Shown here piece by piece: positions 24,363-37,249 of a stretch of DNA of 64,000 bases. Origin of the DNA: Aquatica leii (taxonomy: Eukaryota > Arthropoda > Insecta > Coleoptera > Lampyridae); the NCBI GenBank assembly GCA_035610365.1, contig CM069436.1:11770937-11834936 (forward strand). The letters run 5' to 3'. The stretch's first letter is position 1. Each line of letters opens with the position of its first letter. Below the pieces are notes generated by a model. That model saw nothing but the letters and a program-made list of their open reading frames with translations. It did not search any database and was not told the DNA's origin. The position numbers and the translations under genes are program-made.

Positions 24363-26404
24363 CTAGACACAAATATGCATGATTAGATTAAAATAAATAT
24401 TATTTTACCGATATTTTGCCAATACACTTCATTCTAATCGTTGACCGAAAGATTAAAAATTCGAAAAATATTAGTAACGCAAAATATCTAATTGATACAA
24501 TCTAAAGCTTTTAAAAAAGTATGAGTAACACTTGATGATTAATGGCATCGTTTAGTATCATCAAATCTTTTTGCACAATTACTGGTTTTTGAGTTATTTT
24601 TGTTTTAAATAAACAAATTTTAGAAATTTTCACTGGTTTAAGGTAAATTTTTGCGTTTTATTTATGTTCGTGCGTCAACACAAAAGAAATCCTTGCTACG
24701 AAAACTATTTTAGATTTATTCCAAATGTTATATAATAATTTATATAATTAAATTTAAAAAATAATACGGGAATAATTATAATATACTAAAACAATGTATC
24801 CCAAATATGCTGTTATAAGAACACTTGAAATATTTGAAAGAGTCTGCCAGCCCTTACAACAAATTTATTATTGTTTTTATTGCATATTAATTCAAATTCA
24901 TTAATCTTTTTGTAAAATAAAATAATTATTTTCGATTATTTTGTTTAAAAATATGAGCTCACATGTAAATAACTAACGGCTATGTACACTCAATTAAAAA
25001 ATGGCTTAGGAAAATTCTCTGATCTTAATTTACACTGCTTTTGTATTTTATTATTTTTATTTATTCAGCGTGTTGTATTATGATTTTATACCTGCCAATA
25101 TGCCTATTGTTTTTGGTAATTATTTATTTATTGTTACTCTTACATATTAATTATTAAATTCACAAATATTTTACAAACAATAAGAGTATTGTCTGCTATC
25201 TATACAATAATTACCATTTAAGAATTTCTTTTATTCTCACTTTTGTATAAGGTATATACCTAATATTCTAATACTTTTTTTTAATAAATGTCACTAATAT
25301 TCAGAGAAAATATACTTGAAACTAATAAAACTTCATAAAGTACTAGATATATACTAAGTAACTATAATTAATATTATCTACCCTCATTTGTAATTGCTTC
25401 TTTTAAATAATTTTTATAATTTTAAATGCGATTTACGACCAGACTTTGTTATACACGCAAATGCATTATTTAAATAATAGCAACAAATAAAAACTGAGAT
25501 ATCAAAAAAATATTATGTATGTAATTTGAAAAACTAAAGTAGTACGCACTTTCAATTAAGTTGAAAACGCGAAAAATTATTTGAAAGTTAGCGAATGATT
25601 AATATCGTCACAAACAAAATACAATTTAATTTGTTTTGCATCTCTGTCAATAAAAACGACTAATATATAATAAACACCTCCATAAATTGTACAAATAGCT
25701 GCAACAACAGCATCAACCTTGATACCGGAAACAAATCATCTTTATTATGGTCATTCGATTCAATTATTAAATCTATGTTGAAAATAAACCATAACGTTGA
25801 TTTGAAAAAATATGACTTACTACGACCGTTTTCAAAAAAATCTGAAAGATTTGAAGCAAAAAAATCTTCTATTTTGAGCTCGAAATAAATTATGAAATTA
25901 ATTGACAAAATTCCTGATTAAATTTTTCTCTTACATAAATATGGGCGCATGCCGCATAAGCGAGATTTATAAAATAAATATAGAAGACGTAAATGAACAC
26001 AGTTATTAATAAGAATACCTAAGACCAAATTTGTACTAACATTTACATAATTAGTACTTTTCACAATATTGTAAAGATGTACATTGATCTCTGTCCGTCA
26101 CACGTAAAATCCACATCTACAATACAACGTACAGAAAAAAACAAATTTGCAGACATTAGCAAACAAATTGTCACTTACCAAATCTTTAAAGTTATTGATC
26201 AATCTATAAAAAACAAGACTACAACAAATACTACTGAATGAAGCATCGTTTTCCCTTACTGCAACCAAAATTTCAAATATTTATATCAAAAATTTTTCAA
26301 AAGTTATTGATATTTTGCGACCAATTTAGTTTGTTTGTACTATTATTAAATTTAATGTAATTGACAAATAAAATTGTTCATTGAAAATTTAAAATTAATA
26401 AATT
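24363..26404. other. very AT-rich DNA, probable PKC intron
   Basis: No exon for the missing first half of the C1 domain (PTFCxxC motif) was found here by eye. No repeats are recognised. Confidence 0.35.
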
Positions 26405-26546
26405 ACCCAAACAACACATTGGTACAAAAAACGTCTAAATGTCCGTCTAATAAACGTTAATAACGCGTTTAAAAACGTTTTAATGTCTAATAAATGTCTA
26501 TTAGCCGGACATTTAGACGTTTTTTATACCAATGTGTTGCTTGGGT
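26405..26546. mobile_element. 142-bp MITE with ~50-bp terminal inverted repeats
   Basis: The left arm begins ACCCAAACAACACATTGGTA and the right arm ends TACCAATGTGTTGCTTGGGT. The arms continue through 'AAAAAACGTCTAAATGTCCG' and its inverse at 26500-26525. The whole element is nearly a palindrome with a short A/T centre. It has no coding capacity, so it is a non-autonomous DNA element. Confidence 0.75.
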
Positions 26547-28409
26547 AGTAATAAATAAAGTAGAGTATACTACTCGCAATAATGGCTATTATTATCTCGA
26601 AAATATTCCTTGAAAATAATAGCTGTCATTATTGACTCCACTATTATTTTTTATTTTGTTATAATTTACTTATAATGTCTAGAATACGAGATACGTAAAC
26701 ATATACATAACAACGTGGGTATAATAAGAAAGCGTTATGGAATCATCACGCTCTCTCATTGTGCCTTTAAAAACGATGATATTTTTTTATATTTTTGTTT
26801 AGATTTAGATCATAACAAATTTTCTATTCCTTTTCGAGCTTTTTTTTTACTATATTTGAGTACAATTCTTACACATTCAATAAAATCAAATAAAACAATA
26901 AATGTCTAAGCTATTGTTCATTTTTGGTCTATATTATACAAAGTAAAATCTTGTATGCACATGCGTATGGCGTCTATTGAGCAACGTACATGTCTCTCGG
27001 GTTGTATGACGTTGCTCTTCTTGGTGCATAAATTAGCTACATACAATTTCTTTAATTTTTGTATCAATAAACAAAAAACTTTGCAGGTTTTTCAAAATTA
27101 TTATGATGACTTTCTAGAAATATCCCAACCTCTAAATTGTAGATATGAAACGCAACACCCGCAAACTATTATAAAAAGTAGAAAATTTGTAATTAACATT
27201 TAAGAATGAATAAGTATTTGATGTTTAAGGGTTTGTTGAAAAATGAGAATTTGCTTAAATTCTGAACAGTGTCTCCACATATTGGATAACATAATGCATC
27301 CTACTGTAAATGTATTGTATCTAGAAAATAATTATGTTTTTTAACAAGTATCTGATGCATAAATAATAATAATAAAACAATAATTTTAAGTATGCTTTTC
27401 ATATCGTTATATGATAACGTACCAATTCATTAAACACAAGTGGTTACTGAATGGTTCGGTCAAAATAATGTTCGTATTTTACCATGGTTTTAAAAAAATC
27501 TTGACTTAAGCGTTATTGAACACATCTCGGCTGCAATGACAAAAAAATTATAAAGATAACCTTTTTTAACCAACCAACCATCAGGTGTACTGATGACTGT
27601 GGTTCAAGACTCATCGGACATTATCTAACATGACTTTTTTATGAAACTAATTCAATTGTTTACAAAAAACGATTACAAATGATGGTGAATATACCCATTA
27701 ACAAGTTACTATAAAGTATAGTTTTTTGTATACGGATAATGCTTTTTTTTGTTTAAAATTAATGACTTTCTGCTTTATAACGCTTACAAAATATTTGAGG
27801 ATTTTATTTATAAATATTGTATTACAATACTTTACTAGTATACTTTGATTACTAAAATGTTATTGTTTTATTGTAAGGTGTTTAACAATTTATATGGTTA
27901 CACTGGTATTTTCTGTTTTATTAATATAAGAAATTTTAATTGAAAAAAATTATAATAGTATGGCAATTCAAATTTGGTTTGTAAGATAAATTAAAAAATT
28001 AAACTTGCATATATTTTTGCAGCAATAGTTTTGTAATAGATTAAAAAAGCAATAAATAGCTATTTATTAAAAACAATAGACACTTCGGCAAGAGAAAAAT
28101 TAATATACAATATGCCAAATTAATACAAACACAAAGATGATGCACTCAAACACTGTAAATTAGCATCGGGGTATCCCCTGTCTCATTTTTAGTGTTGAAA
28201 ACACGCTCAGATGAAACAAATCTGGTACTTGCGGTGGTGCCCAATTTCACTTTATTTTTTGTATTTTTCAGATGCAATGTTTATTATTATTAAACAAGAT
28301 ATTTTTTATGATTTGTTTTATGTTTTAAAAATATAATAAGTCTTAACTTCACTCAGCAGAGCTGAAAAATAATTATAGTAATTGCAGAATCAGATCCGCG
28401 GGAGCTTCC
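26547..28409. other. AT-rich DNA, nothing recognised
   Basis: Short ORFs at 26715-26909 and 26955-27203 lack family features. Around 27420-27660 the plus strand has faint Tc1/mariner-like wording (NVRILPW, then LNVIEH), too decayed to call. Confidence 0.3.
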
Positions 28410-28420
28410 GTCTTGTACGC

Positions 28421-28697
28421 TGCAAAAACGGTATAATAAGATGAAAATTGCCCATAAACATATTTATAAAGCACAAAAACTACTACAAAAAAGTCCGCGG
28501 GGGGTATAATTATACCTAATAGTTTAAGAGTTACAGAATTTTAATGTAATGTAAGACATTATCGTGTAACTTTGCACAATTGTATCTTTTAAACTATAGA
28601 AGTTAATTGTGCCCTTCCGCGGACTTTTTTATAGTAAATTTTGTTCTTTATAAAAACGTATATGTGCAACTTTCCTCTATCTTGCAACGTTTTAAGG
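28421..28697. mobile_element. MITE copy A with ~85-bp inverted repeats
   Basis: The left arm runs TGCAAAAACGG to AAAAAAGTCCGCGG (28421-28500). The right arm starts CCGCGGACTTTTTT (28617-28630) and ends ACGTTTTAAGG. The loop is AT-rich and there is no ORF. A second copy lies at 31214-31470. Confidence 0.65.
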
Positions 28698-28746
28698 TAA
28701 TAGTTTATTTGTAGTTTTCATTGGGTTTACTTTATTCGGCCTGAAT

Positions 28747-29655
28747 CTATAACACTCTCGTTATACTTAGCGACCAATGGCTATCAGACTTTAATGGTCG
28801 AAGATAACGATCGACATAACAATCACTGGTAAAATAGGTTTGCTGTATCGGTATTTTAATTATATCGATATGTCGCCCACTATCTTGCAATCCTTATTAT
28901 GGAAAAAAGTATCGCCTTTAAAAAACAAAGAGTGCTATACGACCGCCGAACGTATAAGAGTGAATAAGATATAGAGCACGCGCCGTGCCGTCGTAAAATA
29001 TCTGGCCGGTAGATTTTAAAATAGAAAAAATCCAGACTAAAACTATCTGGTATGAAATAAAATTCAAATGTTTGCTACGACCTCCAATAAATGACGCACA
29101 TCATCCCTCGATAGCCTCAATTTTCTATTGAATAATGGTTTTAATTAATACATAAAAGTATAAGCATATTGTATTAATTCGAAATAAAACTGAGTTGCAA
29201 AACACACCGTTACGTAACTTACATCTTTTTTATACATTTTGTTTACGTAGTTACATCAAACGGGTTGCTGCTTTTGCGAAAAATGCTCCTTTGCCTGTAT
29301 GAAAGAATACGTTTCTAACTTTACTTTCTTAAATACACGAAATAAACTAAACTAAAAAAACTCTTTTTCTGATTGCATTTTCCAGTTCCTCGTATAATGC
29401 AACGCGCAAAACATCCTCAAAATTCATTTTTTCATACAAAAAAATTTCTTAAGCCTATACATCACAATCGTTATGTTTATAATGGCTACCAAAACGCCGC
29501 CGTTATATCATAATCGTTATGGTTCAAAATAACGAAAGTGGATAACGAGAGTCGATATGAGTAAAACCGTTATAAGTTATACAGCATGCCCATTTTACAA
29601 AAAATAACGATTCGGCTAGATAACGACATCGCTATCCATAAGGAAAGTGATATAG
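28747..29655 (-). mobile_element. Harbinger-like non-autonomous element inside duplication unit 1
   Basis: The left end CTATAACACTCTCGTTAT and the inverse of the right end, CTATATCACTTTCCTTAT, align over about 27 bp (including TAGCGA). The segment is absent from duplication unit 2. Inside, the minus strand near 29370-29430 encodes MNFEDVLRVALYEELENAIR, which resembles the first residues of a Harbinger-type transposase. The superfamily call rests on that short similarity only. Confidence 0.4.
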
Positions 29656-31204
29656 CAGCAGGCTGATTGTCTGAGAACGAAATTCAACCCATGTGAACCT
29701 TGGGGGCGACGGTCCGACAGTGTGAAAACTTTTCTCCCGCTGTCGGAATAAATCTAAGAAAATTAAGAAAATCATCTTAATACAAAAATTGTGCGGGTTT
29801 CGATGCAGGATGCTTTACAAGAAAAACAACTCCAGATATAACCACACTGACAAAGGTACCCTTGCCCGCAAAAAAACCCGCGGTGGTCAACAAAATCAAC
29901 TAAACCGATAATTTATGTTCAAATTTTAAAATGCGTAAACGAAGTAGTAATTTAATAAATCTGGTTAATAAAGTTTTATAATAAAAACTATCATTAGTTT
30001 GAATCATAAACGATTTTACTGCAAAGTTATCAGCATAGAACGAAAGTATGTAAAATAAAATTTGAGTAAACTTTAAATGTTGAAATTGTATCAACAGAGT
30101 CAGTTCCTGTGTAAATTGGATGCTTTTTTTTCCCAAGAGGGCATTTTTAAACCCAAGTGAAACTAACTATAGAGTGGTGAAACAATTGCCAAAGACCACG
30201 GGATATAAATTGTTTACTTAATCCGACCGTATTCTATCAAAATCTGGCAAAATTTATGAAAGTTTCACTTTGGCTTTAAAATTGATTGTGTTCAGAGAAA
30301 ATTTAAAATTTTACATTTATTCCAATGCTTTTAACCGTATCTAAGCCAGCAGAACATGGCAGTCAGTGGACGTAAGGCTCAACTTGTTTGACCTTTTCTC
30401 GCATAACATGCTTGTGAGCGCAATATGACTATTTGAGCTTTGCGAAGATGATTTTTTGCCTTGAAAATATATTGAGTCAAATAAACTTTTGATGTTTTGA
30501 GATTTTGTTGCTTATGTTGTGTTTCTTACCGTACATCGCTTGAAAAAAAGAACCTAAGCGTTACTGACACAACCCAAATGTTTCCTAATACCGGTTGCCT
30601 AACCAAAGCTTAAATTTGAGAAAATAAATAAGTACAGCCATTCACGACATTAAAGCTTTACAACCAAAACATCGCGTCTCAATGTTGGTGCCAACAATGA
30701 ACTACTGGTGGAAGAAAACCGCGAATTTATGACAGTTTATTGCGCATTTTGTTAATTATTTGAAAATATTAGCAAAAAATACTCATTTTGTGCTTTTCTA
30801 AAAAAATTTCTATAAAATTAATACCCTCCTGTTTGCAATCAATTTGCACTAAAATATAACATACTACTAAAACTATAAATGGGAAACAACAGTTGGAAGT
30901 GTTTAGATTTAGAATTTTTAATACTAATTATGAGGTGCATTTACATGCTATGATGTTTGTTCATGTGCATGGATTTAAGATAACACAATTGGGTTTCTCC
31001 TTAGATATGTCACTGGAAACTACGTTTTATCAGCACGAAACAATTCTTGATAATAAGCAATCTGGCTCATCATTTGTTACTACAAAAAATTCTCCATATG
31101 TCATTGGTGTTGCTGATTCATCATCTTCCAGCAATGAAAAGGTTATAAGAAACAATTCCCAGCCATTTCATGGAGAAATGTTTAATACAAACAATTGGTG
31201 AATT

Positions 31205-32690
31205 GTTGTACGCTGCAAAAACGATACAATATATGTAAAACATGCACATAAACAATTTATTGAGCACAAAATGTACTACAAAAAAGTCCGCGGTAGTGTA
31301 TAATTATATCTAATAATTTAACAGTTACAGAATTTTAATGTAGGTTTCGTGCAACTTTGCACACTTGTATCTTATAAACTATTACACGTAATTGTACTCT
31401 TTCGCCGACTTTTTTGTCTTCTATCAAAAAGTTTATGTGCAACTTTTTTCTATCTTGTACCGTTTTAGAGTAATAGTTTATTGGTTATTTTAAATTATTA
31501 AGTAAATTATTTCAATACAAAAATTGTGGCAGTTTAGATGCTGGTGTAATATTACGACATCAACAAAGCTACCCTTAACAGCAATAAAAGCCGCGTTGGT
31601 CACCAAAAGCCACCCGACCGAAACACACATGTTCTACTAAACCGATAATTTATGTTCAAATTTTAAAATGCGTAAACAAAATAATTTAATAAACCTGGTT
31701 TATAGAGTTTTATAATAAAAACTATCAGGAATTACTAGTTTAAATCATAAAAAATTTTACTGTAAAGTTATAAACATAGGACGGAAGTAGGTAAATTAAA
31801 ATTTGTCGATTATTCCGCGTTGCGAAATGTTCTTATTGCAAGTCCAATCTACTGTAAGTTTTCTTTAGATATGATAAGGAATCGCGAACGCGACAATCTT
31901 GAATAAAATTCAATTATTAAACTGTGGATGCACATTTCTAAAGATGAAATCTTTTTTGTGCAAAATTTACATCTAAAAGGATGTGGCAACGCAGCTCGAA
32001 TCGTGTCATAATCTTAGAAGCTGTAAAACTGTGAACCGCCATAAAACTCGGGTAAAATTTAGTAATCATTTAGTTTTGTTGTTTTTTTAAAAATGCGCAT
32101 TAATTAGTTAGAGTGAGCTGAAGCAGTTGTCAGGAATAACGCGATATAAATTGTTTATTTAATTATTTAATAATTTATTTAATCCAAACGTTTTCAATCA
32201 AAGTCTGGCAAAATTTCTAAAATTTTCACTTTGGCTCTAAAATTGATTGTGTCTAGAGAAAATTTTACATTTATCCAAATGATTTCAAACGTATCTAAGC
32301 CATCAAAAAATGAGTACGTGGACGTGAATCACAATTTTTCGACCTTTCCTCGAATAACATGATTGTGAGCGCAATATTTGAGAAAGAAGGTGACTTTTTC
32401 TCTTGAAAATATTTTGTGTCAAATAACGCTTAATGTTTTGAGTTTTGTTGCTTGCTTTGTGTTTCTTATCGTACATCATTTGGAAAAGAGAACCTAAGGG
32501 TTACCAACACAGCCCAAATACTTATTTTTGTGCTGCTCTAAAAAAAATTTTATAAAAGATGTACCTTCCAGTTTGCAATAATTTCGCACTAAACTATTAC
32601 ATACTAATAAAGCTATAAATGAGAAACAACAGCCGGGAGTATTTGGAATTAGAGTTTTTAGTACTAATTGCCGAGCACAATTTCGGTTCC
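31205..32690. repeat. segmental tandem duplication, unit 2
   Basis: Direct repeat of unit 1 (28410-30965), without the 0.9-kb insertion. It begins with the same TTGTACGCTGCAAAAACG junction and follows unit 1 through the 'ATAAATTGTTTA' and 'GAAACAACAG' landmarks. Many small indels distinguish the two. Confidence 0.65.
31214..31470. mobile_element. MITE copy B
   Basis: Same inverted-repeat layout as 28421-28697, with AAAAAAGTCCGCGG on the left. On the right CCGCGG has decayed to CGCCGACTTTTTT. The flanks are shared with copy A, so it was copied by the segmental duplication and not by a second insertion. Confidence 0.6.
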
Positions 32691-33655
32691 TGTTAGAGAG
32701 ATACTAACTATCTCAAATATTTTCCGTGATAATAATAAGTTGTACGAACAAGACTTATAGAGCACATTTCTTGAAGTAAGAAAAATAAAACTACCAACAA
32801 TTGGTAGATCAGCATAACTCTAGCACTGGGATTGCAGAAAAATCATAAATTCAAACTTGTAGGAAAAATAAGAAAGAGATTCTAACATCATTCCAGCACT
32901 CTGTTGTCTTATATTCCAAAAAAAATAAAGCTGTGCTGCTACTATCCTTTATAAATACAGATGCAAATAATTTTTACAACAGCACAAAACCAGAAATTAT
33001 AGAGTACTACAGTACCACAAAAGAAGAAGTGAACACTAACGTTTACGTTAAAATTTCAAATGAACGTGTATTAGTTTACGTTATCGTATTTGCCAACGTC
33101 AAAGCTGCAAAGTATGTAACTACTAACAAATGCATTTTTTAAGTAAGAAATTGCAGTTTTGTTCATAAATTATATTTAACACAGATATAAATAAAATGCA
33201 ACATCAAATGATATGTATATAGTCACAGATCATTAAGTTTATCATTTTATGCCAAATTAATAATTGTGCAAACATAATATGAGTCACAAAAAATACATAA
33301 AGAAACATAATGCAATAAAATTTATTTTAAGCATCGTTGCAATAATAATATAATATTTGCGCATTAATGCCCTGTTATAAAAACAGCAATTTTGCTCGTG
33401 CATTAAAACAACTTTATTGAGTATTTACTATAAAGACTAAATTAGTTGGGTTTTTGGATAAATCCTAATTTTTATTAAATCCGGCAAAAATAAAATTTTG
33501 TTCGAATCAAAATAAAAGTTACTATCATTGCTTTGATTTTAAAGAAAAAAATACGATTACTGAGACGCAACTAAATTATATCTTTGTTTATAAAATTAAA
33601 ACGTAGAGTATTTTGTTTCGCAGAAATACACGTGGTTGTATTATTAATTAATCAA
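32691..33655. other. AT-rich DNA, nothing recognised
   Basis: The 69-codon ORF at 32933-33142 shows no recognisable domain. No repeat pairs are identified. Confidence 0.3.
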
Positions 33656-33657
33656 AA

Positions 33658-34600
33658 AAAAAAACGATTTTTATAACTAACTTAACAATCTGAAATTTTA
33701 GTATTTTGCATTGTTTTAAACAAAAAAAATTGTATTCTAACATTAGGTATTACATCGCATTGTCAAAATAATATTTTTATCTGGTTCACGTAAAATAAAA
33801 TAAAATATTGTACCAAGCTGGAGCATGTTTACGCGCTTCTGATAGAAAAAAAATTCTAATAATTAGTCAATGCGGAATGTACTCGAACGAGAACCTCTAG
33901 AATCGATACTTGCAGATCTAAGGGATGGTTTACACGCTCAGGGAATTTGCACTAATTGACTTGTAAAAACTAACTAACTAACTAACGAAAGCATGAAGTT
34001 TGCGTAAGCCAAAAAATTTGACTGGAGTAAAATGTGTTATATAAATTTCTGTCATTGTACATCTAGAAAAACAAATTAAAATAAAAATTAAATGTGTGAT
34101 TAACATAAAAGTTTACTTCACAATATCGATACCTCTGTTTAAATTTTAGGTTAACATTGACATTCTGTTGGTGACTATTTTGCATTTTGTATTACAATAT
34201 CACTAGCCGACACGATTTTTATAACTGACTTAACAATCTGAAATTTGAGTATTTTGCATTGTTTTAACCAAAAAAAATTGTATTCTAACATTAGGTATTA
34301 CATCGCATTTTCAAAATAATATTTTTATCTGGTTCACGTAAAATAAAATAAAATATTATACCAAGCTGGATCATGTTTACGCGTTTCTGAGAGAAATAAA
34401 AAATTCTAATAATTAGTCAATGCGGAATGTACTCGAAGGAGAACCTCTAGAATGATACGTGCAGATCTAAGGGTTGGTTTACACGCTCAGGGAATTTGCC
34501 CTAATTAACTTGTAAAAACTAATTTGCGCAAGTAAATTGTTATAAACAAAAGCATAAAGTTTGCGCAAGTAAAAAAATCTGACTTGAATAAAATGCGTTC
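33658..34600. repeat. tandem duplication, two ~400-bp copies
   Basis: 33658-34060 and 34212-34600 are direct repeats, offset by about 554 bases and clearly over 85 percent alike by eye. Shared blocks include 'GTATTTTGCATTGTTTTAA', 'AACATTAGGTATTACATCGC', 'GGTTCACGTAAAATAAAATA' and 'TTTACACGCTCAGGGAATTT'. The copies are non-coding; each may be a repeat-family member. Confidence 0.75.
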
Positions 34601-34789
34601 TGGTATGAGTGTGTAAACAACAATTGCTCAAATTTTTCAACCTAGCGCATCTGCGCATGCACATTAGTGCACTCAAAACCGCCTGCTTGTATTTTGTAGT
34701 ATTGTAGTTTATGTGTTTATTGTATGTATAAAAATTTCAAAAAATGAAAAAAGAATCTTTATGGATTTATTAAATTATACAGGGTGTCC

Positions 34790-36046
34790 CACGAGATACT
34801 GTACATACTGAAATGGTATGTTCCTTAGGTCAATTTAAGTAGAAAACGACCTATAAGCATAGGTCCAATTCGCCATAATTACACATATACAAGCGTTCAA
34901 AGTTTATAACTGATTACACATTTTTTGAAAATTAATTATTCTTAGTCAACTGGGAAACAAAAGCCGAACAATATGTCATTTATTGCTTTCTTTTCTATTA
35001 ATGTCACAGTCGATTTTATTAAATGAAGTGTAATTTAAATGCAAAATGCTTTCTCATTTTTCTAACGAAGAGTATGCTGATATAATTTACATTTATGGAT
35101 TTTGTGATGGAAATGCGAGATCTGCCGTTAGGGAATATGAACGAAGATTTCCCAACAGGAAGGTGCCAAATCACCAAACCTTTTCTACTGTGTCTCAACA
35201 TGTACGGACTCATGGTTCATTTCCATCAGTTTCAACAAGATCTGACCGTCCTGTGCAGTTAAATGTGAATGAGCAGGAAAACATTCTACAGATGGTTGAT
35301 CGGAGTCCAGGGTTGAGTACTAGAAGAATTTCTTCTTGAACGGGACTCCCCCGTATGTCAGTATGGCGAACATTACATGATGGGCTTTTGTATCCCTATC
35401 ACATACAACAGGTTCAGCATCTGGAACCTGGAGATTTTGCAGCCCGGTTGAATTTCTGCCACTGGCTACAGGTAAATCCACAATTAGTTCCATTCATTTT
35501 ATTTAGCGACGAGGCCCAATTTACTAGAGATGGAGTAAACAATACACCTAATTCTCATTTGTGGTCATATCAAAATCCACATGGCACAACAGAAACTAAC
35601 TTTCAGCGCAGATTTTCCGTTAACGTATGGTGTGGCATGATTGACGATCAACTTATTGGACCTTTTTTCTTTAAGGAACGTCTGACAGGAGAAGCATATG
35701 CTAACTTTTTGCAGAATGAATTGCTACCGCTTTTGGAAGAAGAACCTTTACTAACAAGACAACAAATGTTTCTGCAACATGATGGAGCTCCTCCACATTT
35801 TAGTCGGCATGTGACCGAATATCTAAATGTTGCTTACCCCATTAGGTGGATTGGGCGTGGAGGCTCGCATGCTTGGCCACCGAGATCGCCCGATCTCACA
35901 CCTTTGGACTTCTATCTGTAGGGTCATGTGAAAAGTTTAGTATACGAGGTAAAAGTTAATACCAGAGCTGAACTAATACAGCGTATCCTGGATGTGTGTC
36001 AACAAACACGGGACAACCAGCAGGTGCTTCGAGCGGCTACTCGGTA
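34790..36046 (+). mobile_element. Tc1/mariner-superfamily transposon, copy 1 (3' end missing)
   Basis: The 5' end CAGGGTGTCCCACGAG follows a TA dinucleotide, as at copy 2. The transposase is nearly full length: 35046-35336 (helix-turn-helix part, MLSHFSNEEYADIIYIYGFC), a TGA at 35337, then 35355-35921 with the catalytic region FSDEAQFTRDG, 'QHDGAPPHFSRHV' and 'PPRSPDLTPLDFYL'. A TAG follows where relatives have Trp (FYLWGHVK). Coding continues past it to about 36030 and homology to copy 2 stops at 36046. The spacing between the second and third acidic residues is 36 if the third is the Asp in SPDL. Confidence 0.85.
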
Positions 36047-36049
36047 CTG

Positions 36050-37249
36050 TATAAAGCGCTTTCATGTTTAGACTATCTCCTCTTTTTATGCTTCAATGTT
36101 AACTTTTTTTTAATTACACAAACCGAAAGTATCGCTAGACTTAACTTGCAAGTTTGGCTTTTTTTCAAAGTAATGATAATTTTTTTTTAACCTACCAGCT
36201 TTTTGACTGTAGTGGCCATCCAAACAAAGTCTTGGAGTACCCAATATTTCAGTAATTATGTTTTTAATGCGATTTCTGCAAATTCTTAGGTTTCTACTGT
36301 AACCTTTGTTTGAATTCTTGTGCCTACTTTATGAGAAACTTTCGTATTTACGACTGTTTTAATTTGACTTTTGCATTTAGTCAAGATTTGAATGTTTTTA
36401 GTTAATTGATTTGACGTATTTTATCAGTCATTTCGAATTTTTAAGTATTTTATTGCGTTTTAGTAATATTTATTACGTAACTTAATTTGTTTTATTTGAT
36501 TTTTTTAACTAAATTTTGTAATTAATTGTTTTATTATAAATTTACATACATCGCATGACGAATTCTCTGGTTGACAAAGTCCAGAAGCCTATTTAAATTA
36601 TTAACCTTTCTGGCGCTTTTTGATTTTAGCTTTAGTTTTTCTAAAGTCGCGAATTTTCAAATATCATTTACCACCGTTACCACGGAACCTTGGCCAATAT
36701 TTTGTTTATGTTACCAATTCAAAACAAATTTTGTTTAACATTTTTTGCAAGTACATAACACTAAATCTAACTAAAAACTATAAAAAGTCAAGCATTTGGT
36801 TGAGCATCAAAATAGAATATATAAGCAAGCCTTTTATCTTGATCGCACTTCAGCGATAGATGACATGGTGGTTTTAAAAGCAAAACTAGTATATGCTTCT
36901 GAAACCTACAAAAATAGAGTTCAAAATTTGAGCAATTGCATTTGCGACCTCGCGATATTTGCTTGGTTTCAAAATCAACCAAGGAAAATCGGAACCCTTT
37001 ACGGAGTTCTCTTTCCTAGCACTATTTCCGACATTTAGAACATTTGGGTAGTTTTTGATCGCTGTTTTATTACTCTTCTTTTGTTAAAGTAATTACTTAC
37101 ACTCAGATTATTAGTTTGCAAAGCAATGCAAGCAAACAATAACCATTTTCCAAAAGCAAAACTAATTGACGACAAACGCATAAAGCTTGAAGACTATGAC
37201 TTACTATGGCAAGCGATATTTCCGTCTAAAAAAATTTTTTTTTGGCTTA
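36050..37249. other. DNA with one protein-like stretch, unassigned
   Basis: Mostly AT-rich. At 36796-37038 the plus strand is open (IYKQAFYLDRTSAIDDMVVL, then KAKLVYASETYKNRVQNL and on to a TAG). Its texture is protein-like, but I cannot name a family and see no clear acceptor, so it is not called as a gene. Confidence 0.3.

Larger units (their letters stand above)
28410..30965. repeat. segmental tandem duplication, unit 1
   Basis: It contains in order a MITE (28421-28697), a Harbinger-like insertion (28747-29655), and 1.2 kb (29765-30960) that is repeated in the same order at 31511-32680. Shared landmarks include 'CCGATAATTTATGTTCAAAT', 'AAAATTGATTGTGT' and GAAACAACAG. Divergence is moderate. 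The block is non-coding. Confidence 0.65.

Noticed and set aside
30893..31201. 102-codon ORF at the end of duplication unit 1
   Set aside because: Its start is duplicated in unit 2, where the frame is not kept, and no family resemblance is seen; chance ORF more likely.
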